A DNA stretch of 64,000 nt. It comes from Cytophagaceae bacterium. Lineage in GTDB: Bacteria > Bacteroidota > Bacteroidia > Cytophagales > Spirosomataceae. The DNA lies in contig JADKIR010000004.1 of NCBI GenBank assembly GCA_016722655.1, forward strand, positions 682,001 through 746,000, given 5' to 3'. This document shows positions 9,401 through 16,833 of the stretch, in pieces. A program made the position numbers and the translations under genes. The notes beneath the pieces are model-generated. The model did no database searches and was not told where the DNA came from. It was given only the letters and a program-made list of their open reading frames with translations. The stretch's first letter is position 1. The number at the start of each line of letters is the position of its first letter.

Positions 9401-9500
9401 TGGTCTGTTATCGTCATTGGTTTTAACTGTATATCTCATACCTATGATATATTATGTGGTAGATTCGATTAAATACAAAAAGAATGAAAACCGAAAATAA
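6405..9500 (+). CDS. RND efflux pump permease (HAE1/AcrB family)
   Basis: 1031 residues, the usual length for a hydrophobe/amphiphile RND transporter. It starts MNITEIAIKRPSLIIVLFSVF with the first transmembrane helix and has two large periplasmic loops. Transmembrane helix 4 carries GILVDDAVVVLENI (near residue 400), whose paired aspartates form the proton relay. A second repeat ends with GLVVKNAILIVDF (near 930). It expels toxic compounds using the proton gradient, together with the adaptor directly upstream. Its end overlaps the start of the short TetR gene by 17 bp. Confidence 0.95.
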   Translation: MNITEIAIKRPSLIIVLFSVFTLLGVIGFKNLSYELMPDFNQPVVVIKTVYPGAEPAEVETSVSRKIEDALANLEGVDYLVTKSLPNASVVIANLKYGTDLDKTMQDAQRYIDNIRKDLPADIQSPVMSKVSPNDLPIMSISATGDMPPTVFYQKMKDEYLPQIQQVRGVAELTLLGGEEREIEVKTDKDKLKYYRVALSQVIEAINRSGIDLPAGKIQTKTESNAVRFSGKFQTLEDIKNVQIAMPVAGSPVYVKDVATVSDGVREINSVSRFNGKNGIGLLLKKQGDANAVEVSKAVRAVFKNIESKEALHNVKFVIADDSTDNTIAAVNSVVVDLILAVILVSLVMLLFLRSYRNSLIVIVAIPTSLVTAFAVMWLLGYTLNLMTLLAMSLIIGILVDDAVVVLENIQKHLDHGKDKAEAAMDGRMEIGFSALSITLVDVVVFLPILFIQVFVADMLKQFSVVVITSTLTSLLVGFTLTPWLASRIGKKEDLRPTNAINKFLLWFEHQLDVFTNWYGKQLEWVLNHKIIFTLFILFLFALTLGVMKQGIIGKELISTGDQGKFRMALEFDKSTSIQKNNDVSSEIEKYIIAQKEVATVFSNIGGPSTGIGSLGVGSVNKTEFTIQLKPKTERANQATEEYMKGLRTSLQQKFPGINYSMAALGLIPRSAPIEITLSGSDLDSVMAAGKHLKEIIAEIPGADNVRLSVEEGSPEYKIEPDKDKMQRLGLNSAYVGQNLRAAFSGNDDATLTENGVEYPVRIWVEDFNRQNYEDVNKYAVVNPMGLPIEVNQFAKVTQDKTSSLLERKDRQPAVTITADALGRPSGTVADEVVSYVKSNPLPANIQMAWGSDIKRQNDSFGALGSVLMISFILIYLIMVALYDSYIYPFIVLFSIPLAAIGAFFALNLAMSNLSLFALLGLIMLMGLVVKNAILIVDFTNQLKAQGKNFKEALIMAGKGRMRPILMTTLSMVVGMLPIALAKGTASEWKNGLAWVIIGGLLSSLVLTVYLIPMIYYVVDSIKYKKNENRK

Positions 9501-9855
9501 GATATTGAAAGCTGCGGTAGAAACATTTTTGCAATATGGTTTTCATGGAACCCGTATTCAGAAAATTGCAGAAATAGCCAGTGTAAATAAAGCAGAGATA
9601 TTCTACTATTTCAAAAATAAGGAATTGCTTTACAAAGCAGTACTCAAGCTAATCAACTCATCCGATTCAAACTTGTTTTTCAATATCCCGGATTTACAGA
9701 AAAAAGTGGCTCTCTTTATTGTAGCAGAAGTAATCACAAACAAAAAATTACTTTTAAAAAACTCTGAGGAAATATCGAATAAAATATCTCAAGGATTTTC
9801 AACTGATGATCTTTTTAGTGACTCGGGAATAATATTAAATGTAAAAACCACATAA
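9484..9855 (+). CDS. Short TetR-family regulator
   Basis: 123 residues with a clear TetR helix-turn-helix domain (about residues 5-52: ETFLQYGFHGTRIQKIAEIA, then KAEIFYYFKNKELLYKAVL). The C-terminal ligand/dimerisation region is only about 70 residues, against 130-150 in typical members. There is no room for a lost C-terminus, because the stop is 20 bp before a strong terminator. It is encoded last in the RND operon and overlaps the pump gene. It could be a naturally minimal regulator or a decayed one. Confidence 0.82.
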   Translation: MKTENKILKAAVETFLQYGFHGTRIQKIAEIASVNKAEIFYYFKNKELLYKAVLKLINSSDSNLFFNIPDLQKKVALFIVAEVITNKKLLLKNSEEISNKISQGFSTDDLFSDSGIILNVKTT

Positions 9856-9874
9856 TATCAAATGTTTAGCAAAC

Positions 9875-9904
9875 AAAAAAACCGGTTCATTGAGCCGGTT
9901 TTTT
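9875..9904. terminator. Bidirectional terminator
   Basis: AAAAAACCGG and CCGGTTTTTT pair around TTCATTGAG, with T runs on both strands. It ends the RND operon on the plus strand and the ric-rrf2 pair on the minus strand. Confidence 0.9.
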
Positions 9905-9925
9905 GTAATTCAAAATCATATTTAA

Positions 9926-10357
9926 TTACCCTATTAAAACACTCTCTCCCAAATCAACACTTGACACCAGATCAGCAATGGTTTTGCTTGCAAAAACTTT
10001 AAAAATAGCTGTACGACAACCATCAAAATCGTCATGCATGGGGCAGGGATTTATGGCAGAACATTCGTCACGCCCTAAAAAGCATTTTTTTAATATACCC
10101 AGGCCGTCAACTGCCTCTATCACCTCAATCAATTGTAATTCTTGAGTATGGTTGTTGCAATAAAACCCACCATGCGGTCCCTTTATTGAGCCTATCAAAC
10201 CACGCTTGGAAAGATCCTGGAGGATTTTCCCCATAAAATGCTGGGGAACCGAAAGTTCTTCTGCTATTTCCTGAATCCCGATTTTTTTCTCCTGATTTTG
10301 TTCTAAAGAGAGCAAAACCATGCCTCTGATGGCATATCCGCAAGTTTTTGAAATCAT
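9926..10357 (-). CDS. Rrf2-family regulator, NsrR-like
   Basis: 143 residues with the Rrf2 winged helix-turn-helix (IGIQEIAEELSVPQHFMGKILQDLSKRGLI, about residues 25-55, and the wing GPHGGF). It has three cysteines in the order C-x6-C-x5-C (CFLGRDECSAINPC, about 92-105). That spacing is close to the iron-sulphur ligands of NsrR and IscR, so a nitric-oxide or iron-sulphur sensor is likely. Its ATG overlaps the stop of the upstream ric gene (ATGA), so the two are co-translated. It probably controls ric and the divergent nos operon. Confidence 0.88.
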   Translation of the reverse strand: MISKTCGYAIRGMVLLSLEQNQEKKIGIQEIAEELSVPQHFMGKILQDLSKRGLIGSIKGPHGGFYCNNHTQELQLIEVIEAVDGLGILKKCFLGRDECSAINPCPMHDDFDGCRTAIFKVFASKTIADLVSSVDLGESVLIG

Positions 10358-11091
10358 GCTATAGCATTTTTAAAATATTCCTCCTCCAAAAGTACTACTT
10401 TCGGAAATAAAATATTGTTTTCGATGTGAATATGTTGTACCAAATCAGCATCCATCTCTTTTAGTTTGCTGATCATCACCAGATGTGAGTTACAGGCATT
10501 TTCGGGTGCAGTATAATTGTTTGTGATTTTTCGTAAACGGTGCAAAATCTCCCCCGCCTCATCATGTTCAGCATGCATCACTGAGATTGGGTTTTGTATG
10601 GTTCCGAAAAATGGTTTCTCTGATTTTTCCTTTAGTTTCAATTCATTTATCATTTTCTTTATATAAGGAAACAGGATATTCTCCTCTTTAGGCAAGTGCC
10701 CCAATAAATCACCCTCCAATGCAAGATATAAATCATGCAATTCCGGAAGATAATCAAACCTTTCTCCATGTTTATTAAATACCTTTTCAACGTAAAACCT
10801 GACTTCAGGCAGATTTTTGTAAAGATAATTATGGTGAACATTGGTTACATAATCGGCTAAAAAGTCAAGCTCAAACTGATCAAAATCCAGACTTGAAGGT
10901 TGCTTTTCTTCAAATGTTTTTTCTATCTTTTGACTTATTTCCTCAAAATTAATTTCCTGCTTCTCACATACCTCACTCAGCATCACATTGCCTCCACAAC
11001 AATAATCTATTCCATATTCGTTGAATACATCCGCAGCTTTAGGGTTTTTTCTTACAATTTGCCCCACTTTCAGTTCACTTATTAATTCCAT
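10354..11091 (-). CDS. ric: Iron-sulphur cluster repair di-iron protein (RIC)
   Basis: 245 residues of the RIC family (ScdA/YtfE/DnrN). The N-terminal ScdA domain has the YGIDYCCGG motif (about residues 26-34). The C-terminal hemerythrin-like helical bundle has histidines for a di-iron centre (VHHNYLY, LGHLPKEENILFPYI, VMHAEHDEAGEIL, HIHIENNILFPKVV). It repairs iron-sulphur clusters damaged by nitric oxide or oxidative stress in the cytoplasm. It is followed by the NsrR-like regulator and lies divergent from the nos operon, which fits protection during denitrification. Confidence 0.93.
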   Translation of the reverse strand: MELISELKVGQIVRKNPKAADVFNEYGIDYCCGGNVMLSEVCEKQEINFEEISQKIEKTFEEKQPSSLDFDQFELDFLADYVTNVHHNYLYKNLPEVRFYVEKVFNKHGERFDYLPELHDLYLALEGDLLGHLPKEENILFPYIKKMINELKLKEKSEKPFFGTIQNPISVMHAEHDEAGEILHRLRKITNNYTAPENACNSHLVMISKLKEMDADLVQHIHIENNILFPKVVLLEEEYFKNAIA

Positions 11092-11115
11092 TTCTTGTTA
11101 ATTTAATTGAGATAT

Positions 11116-11132
11116 AAAGATATAAAGGTCTT
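11116..11132 (+). promoter_or_regulatory. Regulator site candidate, copy 1
   Basis: AAAGATATAAAGGTCTT lies 25 bp before the ric start codon on the opposite strand. It matches the element at 11217-11233 in 15 of 17 positions and in the same orientation. Two near-identical copies in one divergent intergenic region suggest binding sites of a shared regulator, perhaps the NsrR-like protein. Confidence 0.45.
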
Positions 11133-11209
11133 TTTTTATGCTAAATGATTAATATCATATTCTATCCTTGGTATTAATCATAATTCATTAAGCCAATCAA
11201 ACAATACTT

Positions 11210-11240
11210 TTGTTAAAAAGATAAGAAGGTCTTATATTCG
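11210..11240 (+). promoter_or_regulatory. Promoter of the nos operon
   Basis: TTG (11210-11212), then 20 nt, then TATATTCG (11233-11240), one mismatch from TAnnTTTG. The start of the cytochrome c gene is 46 bp further on. The space between the two boxes is filled by the inverted repeat ATAAGA-AGG-TCTTAT (11221-11235), so a bound regulator would block or recruit polymerase directly. Confidence 0.6.
11217..11233 (+). promoter_or_regulatory. Regulator site candidate, copy 2
   Basis: AAAGATAAGAAGGTCTT contains most of the inverted repeat ATAAGA-AGG-TCTTAT (11221-11235). It lies between the -33 and -7 boxes of the nos promoter and nearly repeats the element at 11116-11132. Confidence 0.5.
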
Positions 11241-11286
11241 TAATTATTTTACTTACTTCTATTTTCAAATAAATTATTTAAACGTA

Positions 11287-11742
11287 ATGAAAAACAAAAT
11301 TCTGGGTTTAATAACCTTAACATTAATCATTTGGGGCTGCGGGGGAGCAGAAAAAAGGGCAGAAAGTCCGGAAACAAGTGATTCAGTACTTCTAAAACAA
11401 GAGGAAGTTCATGGCACCGAAGTAAAAGAGATTGCTCTCAGTACCCCGCTTGATCAGGCGATGGTAAAAGAAGGACAAGGAATTTATGACATGAAATGTG
11501 GCTCTTGCCATAAACTTACCCAGGAACGCCTGGTTGGACCGGGTTGGTCTGGCGTAACCAAAAAACGTAAACCGGAATGGATTATCAACATGATAACCAA
11601 TGTGGACATGATGCTGGAAAGCGACCCTGAAGCCCAAAAAATGCTGGAGGAATGTCTGATCAGAATGCCAAATCAAAATATCTCTGAAAAAGAGGCCAGA
11701 GGGGTTTTGGAATTCATGAGACAAAATGACGGCGAAAAATAA
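11287..11742 (+). CDS. Cytochrome c lipoprotein, likely NosZ electron donor
   Basis: 151 residues. The lipobox (IIWGC, Cys18) anchors it outside the cytoplasm. One haem-binding CGSCH (residues 71-75) and a distal RMPNQ methionine near residue 124 make it a class I mono-haem cytochrome c. It is the first gene of the nos operon, 34 bp before the true nosZ start. A c-type cytochrome in this position usually delivers electrons to NosZ in clade II systems that lack NosR. The specific donor role here is inferred from position. Confidence 0.9.
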   Translation: MKNKILGLITLTLIIWGCGGAEKRAESPETSDSVLLKQEEVHGTEVKEIALSTPLDQAMVKEGQGIYDMKCGSCHKLTQERLVGPGWSGVTKKRKPEWIINMITNVDMMLESDPEAQKMLEECLIRMPNQNISEKEARGVLEFMRQNDGEK

Positions 11743-11776
11743 GCCCGAAAAATCATATCTAAATAAAAATAAAATA

Positions 11777-13780
11777 ATGAAAATCAATTATTTACGCATT
11801 GTGGCTCTTGGAGCCACAATAGTCAGCATGGCTGCATGTAAACCAGCAAATGAAAAAGCCTCGAGCGATTCTTTTCTGGCAGGTGACGCAGCAGAAAGAG
11901 CTTATGTAAAACCAGGCGAATATGACGAGTTTTACAATATAGTTTCCGGCGGATTCAACGGGCAACTATCAGTGGTAGGATTGCCTTCGGGTCGTACTTT
12001 AAAAATTATCCCTGTATTTTCTCAATTTGCTGAAAATGGCTGGGGGTATTCTGAAGAAACCAAACCTATGCTCAACACTTCTCATGGTTTTGTTCCCTGG
12101 GATGACTCTCACCACGTGGCACTTTCGACAACCAACTCAGAGCACGATGGAAAGTGGGCTTTTATCAATGGTAACAATACACCGCGTATTGCCAGAGTAA
12201 GCCTTTCGACTTTCAGAACAGAAGAAATCATCGAACTACCCAATTCGGGCGGTAACCACTCCTCCCCTTTTATTACTGCCAACACGGAGTATGCAGTAGC
12301 AGGAACACGTTTTTCAGTACCACCAGACGCCAAAGCCGATGTACCCATCAGCTCTTTTAAACAAAACTTTAAGGGTTATATAAGCTTTGTAAGTATTGAT
12401 AAAAACACAGGAAGAATGGGAATCAAATTCCAGCTAAAAACCCCTGGAGTGAGCTTTGACCTGGCACGTGCCGGTAAAGCCAAATCTGCAGGCTGGTTCT
12501 TTTTCTCCACCTACAATACAGAGCAGGCCAACAGCTTGCTGGAAGTAAATGCTTCGCAAAAAGACAAAGACTTTATTTTGGCTGTAAACTGGAAGAAAGC
12601 CGAAGAATATCTTGCTCAGGGCAAAGGCAAAAAAGAAGCTGCAAAATATGCTCATAATGTATATAGTGATGAAACCCACAGTGCCACTTCTACTATTATG
12701 AACGAGGTAATGACCCTCGATCCGAAAGAATGCCCGGGTATGCTCTATTTTATGCCATGCCCTAAGTCGCCTCATGGTTGTGATGTAGATCCTACAGGTC
12801 AATATATTGTGGGTTCCGGAAAATTAGCAGCTGTGATTCCGGTGTTCTCATTTGATAAAATGATCAAAGCCATTGAAAGCAAAACTTTTGACGGAGATTT
12901 TGACGGTATCCCGGTATTAAAATATGATGCGGTATTACACGGCGAAGTTAAAAAGCCGGGCTTAGGACCATTGCATACTGAATTTGACGGAAGAGGAAAT
13001 GCCATCACCTCATTCTTTGTGTCTTCAGAATTGGTAAAATGGAACATCGAAAAACTGGAAGTGGTTGACCGTGTACCTACTTTCTATTCGGTGGGTCACC
13101 TGAGTATCCCCGGTGGACCAACTGCCAAGCCGCATGGAAAATACGTAGTTGCCTACAACAAAATCACAAAAGACCGCTACCTTCCTACAGGACCTGAACT
13201 GGCTCAATCGGCTCAGCTGTATGATATTTCCGGTGATAAAATGAAGCTTATTCTTGACTTCCCAACAACAGGAGAACCTCACTATGCTGAATCAATCCCG
13301 GCTGCTTTGGTGGAGAAAAACGTGAAGAAAATCTTTAAACTGGAGGAAAACAAACACCCTTATGCAGCCAAAGGTGAAAAGGAGACCAAAGTGGTACGCA
13401 AAGGCAACGAGGTTCATGTTTATATGACAGCCATACGGTCGCACTTCGCTCCTGACAATATTGAAGGTGTGAAAATGGGTGATGTGGTTTATTTCCATGT
13501 CACTAATCTGGAACAAGACTGGGATGTACCTCATGGCTTTGCCGTAAGAGGAAATCAAAATGCTGAGGTTTTGGTAATGCCAGGCGAAACTTCTACACTT
13601 AAATGGATTCCAACCAAAGTGGGAGTTACGCCGATTTATTGCACTGATTTTTGCTCGGCACTGCATCAGGAAATGCAGGGCTATGTGAGGGTATCGCCTG
13701 CGGGCAGCAATGTTCCGCTCACTTGGGGACTTGGTAAAAACCCAACAGCAGAGGCTGAAAAGAAAGTAGCAAAAAAATAA
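11777..13780 (+). CDS. nosZ: Nitrous-oxide reductase, clade II type
   Basis: 667 residues from the ATG at 11777, chosen because it begins a clear signal peptide with lipobox SMAAC (Cys21). The upstream in-frame extension lacks one. It reduces N2O to N2 in the periplasm. Copper-Z histidines are visible at DDSHHVAL (about 110-115), GGNHSSPF (161), PKSPHGCDVDP, GPLHTEFDGRGN, AKPHGKY and EPHYAES. The copper-A site is VPHGFAV plus YCTDFCSALHQEM (about 621-633). A lipoprotein/Sec signal rather than Tat, no nosR, and the gene order mark the clade II type. A terminator-like hairpin follows. Confidence 0.97.
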   Translation: MKINYLRIVALGATIVSMAACKPANEKASSDSFLAGDAAERAYVKPGEYDEFYNIVSGGFNGQLSVVGLPSGRTLKIIPVFSQFAENGWGYSEETKPMLNTSHGFVPWDDSHHVALSTTNSEHDGKWAFINGNNTPRIARVSLSTFRTEEIIELPNSGGNHSSPFITANTEYAVAGTRFSVPPDAKADVPISSFKQNFKGYISFVSIDKNTGRMGIKFQLKTPGVSFDLARAGKAKSAGWFFFSTYNTEQANSLLEVNASQKDKDFILAVNWKKAEEYLAQGKGKKEAAKYAHNVYSDETHSATSTIMNEVMTLDPKECPGMLYFMPCPKSPHGCDVDPTGQYIVGSGKLAAVIPVFSFDKMIKAIESKTFDGDFDGIPVLKYDAVLHGEVKKPGLGPLHTEFDGRGNAITSFFVSSELVKWNIEKLEVVDRVPTFYSVGHLSIPGGPTAKPHGKYVVAYNKITKDRYLPTGPELAQSAQLYDISGDKMKLILDFPTTGEPHYAESIPAALVEKNVKKIFKLEENKHPYAAKGEKETKVVRKGNEVHVYMTAIRSHFAPDNIEGVKMGDVVYFHVTNLEQDWDVPHGFAVRGNQNAEVLVMPGETSTLKWIPTKVGVTPIYCTDFCSALHQEMQGYVRVSPAGSNVPLTWGLGKNPTAEAEKKVAKK

Positions 13781-13791
13781 TATTTAAATAA

Positions 13792-13828
13792 AAAAAAAGG
13801 CGGGTGTAACATTCGCTCGCCTTTTTTT
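13792..13828 (+). terminator. Terminator or attenuator after nosZ
   Basis: AAAAAAAGGCG (13792-13802) pairs with CGCCTTTTTTT (13818-13828), and the stem extends inward with GU pairs. The next nos gene starts only 14 bp later with no obvious promoter. It probably acts as a partial terminator, so that nosZ is made in excess of the maturation genes. Confidence 0.85.
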
Positions 13829-13841
13829 CATCAAAAAAACA

Positions 13842-14414
13842 ATGAAACCTTTAAAGAAAATATCCTGGATAAGCCTTTTGGTAAGTTCCTTATTATTGAC
13901 CATCACCTATTTTGTTCCTATCTGGAAAATCGATCTGTGGGCACCTCAATATCCTGAAGGTCTTTCGATGAGTATCTGGTTGTATAAACTTAGTGGTCAG
14001 GTGGATATCATCAATGGTCTCAACCATTACATAGGCATGGCACACATCAAAGAAGAGATGTTTCCTGAGTTTAAAATCCTGCCCTATGCCGTAGGAGTAA
14101 TCATCGCTTTGGGTGTTTTAACTGCACTTTCAAAAAACCGAAAAATGGTTTTTGGATTTCTGGCATTACTGATTGTATCAGGTATTGTAGCCATGTATGA
14201 TTTCTGGAAATGGGGCTACGAATATGGACATAACCTCAGCGATGACGCAGCCATAAAAGTACCGGGCATGGCCTATCAACCTCCATTGATTGGCTACAAA
14301 GAACTCCTCAATTTCGGAGCTTATTCGATTCCGGATATTGGCGGTTGGCTGTTTGTGCTTTTAGGTGTAGTAACCATTGGCGTGGTGATATTTGAAACAA
14401 AAACAAATAAGTAA
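13842..14414 (+). CDS. Membrane protein of the nos cluster
   Basis: 190 residues with four membrane helices (about residues 8-28, 80-95, 102-122 and 163-185) and a periplasm-sized loop rich in Trp, Tyr and His (LNHYIGMAHIKEEMFPEF). Small membrane proteins in this position, straight after nosZ, are a feature of clade II nos operons, although the family has no assigned reaction. Possible roles are NosZ maturation or electron transfer. The nosL start lies one base after its stop codon. Confidence 0.82.
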   Translation: MKPLKKISWISLLVSSLLLTITYFVPIWKIDLWAPQYPEGLSMSIWLYKLSGQVDIINGLNHYIGMAHIKEEMFPEFKILPYAVGVIIALGVLTALSKNRKMVFGFLALLIVSGIVAMYDFWKWGYEYGHNLSDDAAIKVPGMAYQPPLIGYKELLNFGAYSIPDIGGWLFVLLGVVTIGVVIFETKTNK

Positions 14415-14415
14415 A

Positions 14416-14862
14416 ATGCTTAATATCCTGAAAATCACCCTTTTCCTTTTGGTAATATCTGTGGTCACTTCATGTAGTAGCGGTCCTGAAACTATCAATT
14501 ATGGAAAAGAGAACTGTGAGTTTTGCAAAATGACCATCATGGACAAAAAGTTTGGAACCGAACTCGTAAGCCAAAAAGGAAAGGTTTTTAAGTTTGACGA
14601 CGCCGCCTGCATGGTTAAATACATGCAAGTGAGCAATCAGGAGGACGCTCAGTTTAAATTCATAGTATTTAATGGCGTGGATGCTCCCGGCGAATTATTG
14701 GGAGTTGAAGAAGCCACTTTTGTTTATTCAGGTGAAATGAGGAGTCCGATGTTGGGCAATGTTGGGGCATTTAAAGACCCAAAGAAAGCCAATGACTACC
14801 TCAAAAGCGATACCACTGCTCAAATGATGAGCTGGGAAGAGGTAAAATCAAAACTCGAATGA
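14416..14862 (+). CDS. nosL: Copper chaperone NosL, lipoprotein
   Basis: 148 residues from the ATG at 14416. The in-frame start at 14392 lies within the previous gene and is not needed. Signal peptide with lipobox (VVTSC, Cys20). The metal motif CEFCKMTIMD (residues 34-43) is the NosL hallmark, with Cys and Met ligands that bind Cu(I). It delivers copper to apo-NosZ in the periplasm, working with the NosDFY complex. Its stop overlaps the nosD start (ATGA). Confidence 0.93.
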   Translation: MLNILKITLFLLVISVVTSCSSGPETINYGKENCEFCKMTIMDKKFGTELVSQKGKVFKFDDAACMVKYMQVSNQEDAQFKFIVFNGVDAPGELLGVEEATFVYSGEMRSPMLGNVGAFKDPKKANDYLKSDTTAQMMSWEEVKSKLE

Positions 14863-16103
14863 ATAAACTAATTCTGATATTACTTGCATTGATTCCGGGC
14901 TTATTGCCGGCCAAAACATGGCAGGTAAACAATCCCTCGGAGCTTAAAGCAGCACTGAAATTATCTCAGGCCAATGACCAGATAATTATCAATAAGGGCA
15001 ATTACAAAGTCCTAAATCTGGAAATCACAAAGCCACTGAGCATAAAAGGGCTTGGTTTCCCGGTCCTTGATGCTGAACTGAAAGGTGAGATTTTCATTGT
15101 AAAAGCCAATGATGTAAAAATATCAGGAATAAGATTTGTCAATATTGGAGAAACCAGCATGATCGATTGGGCTGCAGTGAAAGTGCTGGAATCAGAAAAT
15201 GTAAAGGTGACAGGCAACGAGTTCAGAAATTGCTACTTTGCAGTATATCTTTCCTCTTCTAACAAATGTCAGGTCTCAAAAAACAACATCAAAGGGACTC
15301 CAAAAGAAGAACAAACCACCGGTAATGGCATACATGCATGGAAATGCGATGAAATTGAAATTTCTGACAACTATGTGGAGGGACATCGCGACGGCATTTA
15401 TTTCGAATTTGTAACCAACTCCCGTATCTTCAGGAATTACTCTACAAAAAATATCAGATATGGCCTTCACTTTATGTTTTCACACCAGGACGAATATTAC
15501 AAAAACAATTTTGTAAACAATGGTGCAGGGGTAGCCGTCATGTATTCGAAAAGAGTAAAAATGCATGAAAACATTTTCAATAAAAACTGGGGAGGATCGG
15601 CTTACGGGATTTTATTGAAAGACATAACAGACAGTGATATCATTCACAATCATTTTCTTGACAATACTGTAGGCATCTATATGGAAGGATGCAGCCGCAT
15701 GAACATAAAAGAATGTATCATAGAGCAAAACGGAATAGGATTAAGAATACAGGCCAATTGCGACGAAAATCACATTAAAAACAATAATTTTCAAGCAAAT
15801 ACTTTTGATCTTGCTACCAATGGTTCAGTGGTTTTTAATTATCTGGAAAACAACTATTGGGACAAGTATCAGGGTTATGACCTCAACAAGGACGGCCATG
15901 GCGATGTAGCCTACAGACCGGTGAGTATGTTTTCTACCCTCGTGGAGCGTATGCCCCAGGTTATGATATTGCTGAGAAGTTTTACCGTAACGCTTTTGGA
16001 CAAAATCGAAAGGATAATCCCAAGTTTTACGCCTGAAAATCTGAAAGATGATAGCCCGCAAATGAAACCCAACAGCATAAAAACAATAGAATTAAAGGCA
16101 TAA
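14859..16103 (+). CDS. nosD: NosD, periplasmic beta-helix maturation factor
   Basis: 414 residues with a short signal peptide (ending LLPAKT, about residue 20). A long right-handed parallel beta-helix follows (about 50-340), seen as repeated N-rich turns such as DNYVEGHRDGIYF, KNNFVNNGAGVAVMYS and HNHFLDNTVGIYMEG. NosD takes copper from NosL and forms the NosDFY complex that builds the copper-Z site of NosZ. It is coupled to nosL by a 4-bp overlap and followed after 4 bp by nosF. The C-terminal 50 residues look helical. Confidence 0.94.
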   Translation: MNKLILILLALIPGLLPAKTWQVNNPSELKAALKLSQANDQIIINKGNYKVLNLEITKPLSIKGLGFPVLDAELKGEIFIVKANDVKISGIRFVNIGETSMIDWAAVKVLESENVKVTGNEFRNCYFAVYLSSSNKCQVSKNNIKGTPKEEQTTGNGIHAWKCDEIEISDNYVEGHRDGIYFEFVTNSRIFRNYSTKNIRYGLHFMFSHQDEYYKNNFVNNGAGVAVMYSKRVKMHENIFNKNWGGSAYGILLKDITDSDIIHNHFLDNTVGIYMEGCSRMNIKECIIEQNGIGLRIQANCDENHIKNNNFQANTFDLATNGSVVFNYLENNYWDKYQGYDLNKDGHGDVAYRPVSMFSTLVERMPQVMILLRSFTVTLLDKIERIIPSFTPENLKDDSPQMKPNSIKTIELKA

Positions 16104-16107
16104 ATTG

Positions 16108-16833
16108 ATGATAGTTTTTGAAAATATAGGAAAGTCATTTGGCAAACTGGAGGTATTGAAAGATATCAATCTAAAGTTTGAACTCGGTCAGTGCATTGCC
16201 ATTTTGGGACCAAATGGCTCAGGAAAAACCACGCTCATCAAGTCATTGCTGGGAATGGTAATTCCTGACAAAGGTGAAATCAGATTTCAAAATATTTCCA
16301 TAAAAAATGCTTTTGATTATAGGAATCAGATCGGCTATATGCCTCAAATCGGTAACTATCCACCGAATTTGAAGATCAGTCAACTTATTGACATGATGGT
16401 GGATATTCGCAATTTGAAAGAATATGAACTTGACGAGGAAATAATAGAGGCCTTTAAGCTTCGTGAAATATACCAGAAACCACTTGGGACACTTTCAGGA
16501 GGAACCAAGCAAAAAGTAAGTGCTGCACTGGCATTTTTATTTAATCCAAAAGTGCTGATCCTCGATGAGCCCACAGCAGGTCTTGACCCGGTTTCGAGTG
16601 AAATTTTAAAAGCAAAAATTCAAAAAGAAAAAACAAAAGGCAAACTCATTTTGATTACTTCCCATATCATGTCAGACCTCGAAGAGCTGGCAACGCATGT
16701 GGTTTATTTGCAGGATGGTCAGTTGAAAATATTCAAAGAATTAGAAGTATTACAAAGCGAATTTGGCGAGAACCGACTAAGCAGGATCATTGCCCAGATC
16801 ATGCAAATGAGCAAAAAAATGTTGTGTTTTTGA
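16108..16833 (+). CDS. nosF: NosF, ABC transporter ATPase
   Basis: 241 residues from the ATG at 16108. Walker A GPNGSGKTT is at about residues 34-42, the Q-loop region GYMPQIG follows near 75, the signature is LSGGTKQKV near 130, and Walker B is VLILDEPTAGLD. It is the cytoplasmic ATPase that powers NosY and NosD in copper-Z assembly. Its TGA overlaps the ATG of the next gene (TGATG at 16831-16835). Confidence 0.94.
   Translation: MIVFENIGKSFGKLEVLKDINLKFELGQCIAILGPNGSGKTTLIKSLLGMVIPDKGEIRFQNISIKNAFDYRNQIGYMPQIGNYPPNLKISQLIDMMVDIRNLKEYELDEEIIEAFKLREIYQKPLGTLSGGTKQKVSAALAFLFNPKVLILDEPTAGLDPVSSEILKAKIQKEKTKGKLILITSHIMSDLEELATHVVYLQDGQLKIFKELEVLQSEFGENRLSRIIAQIMQMSKKMLCF

Noticed and set aside
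12434..12802. Minus-strand frames inside nosZ
   Set aside because: Antisense frames of a highly conserved gene; nosZ coding signals account for the region.
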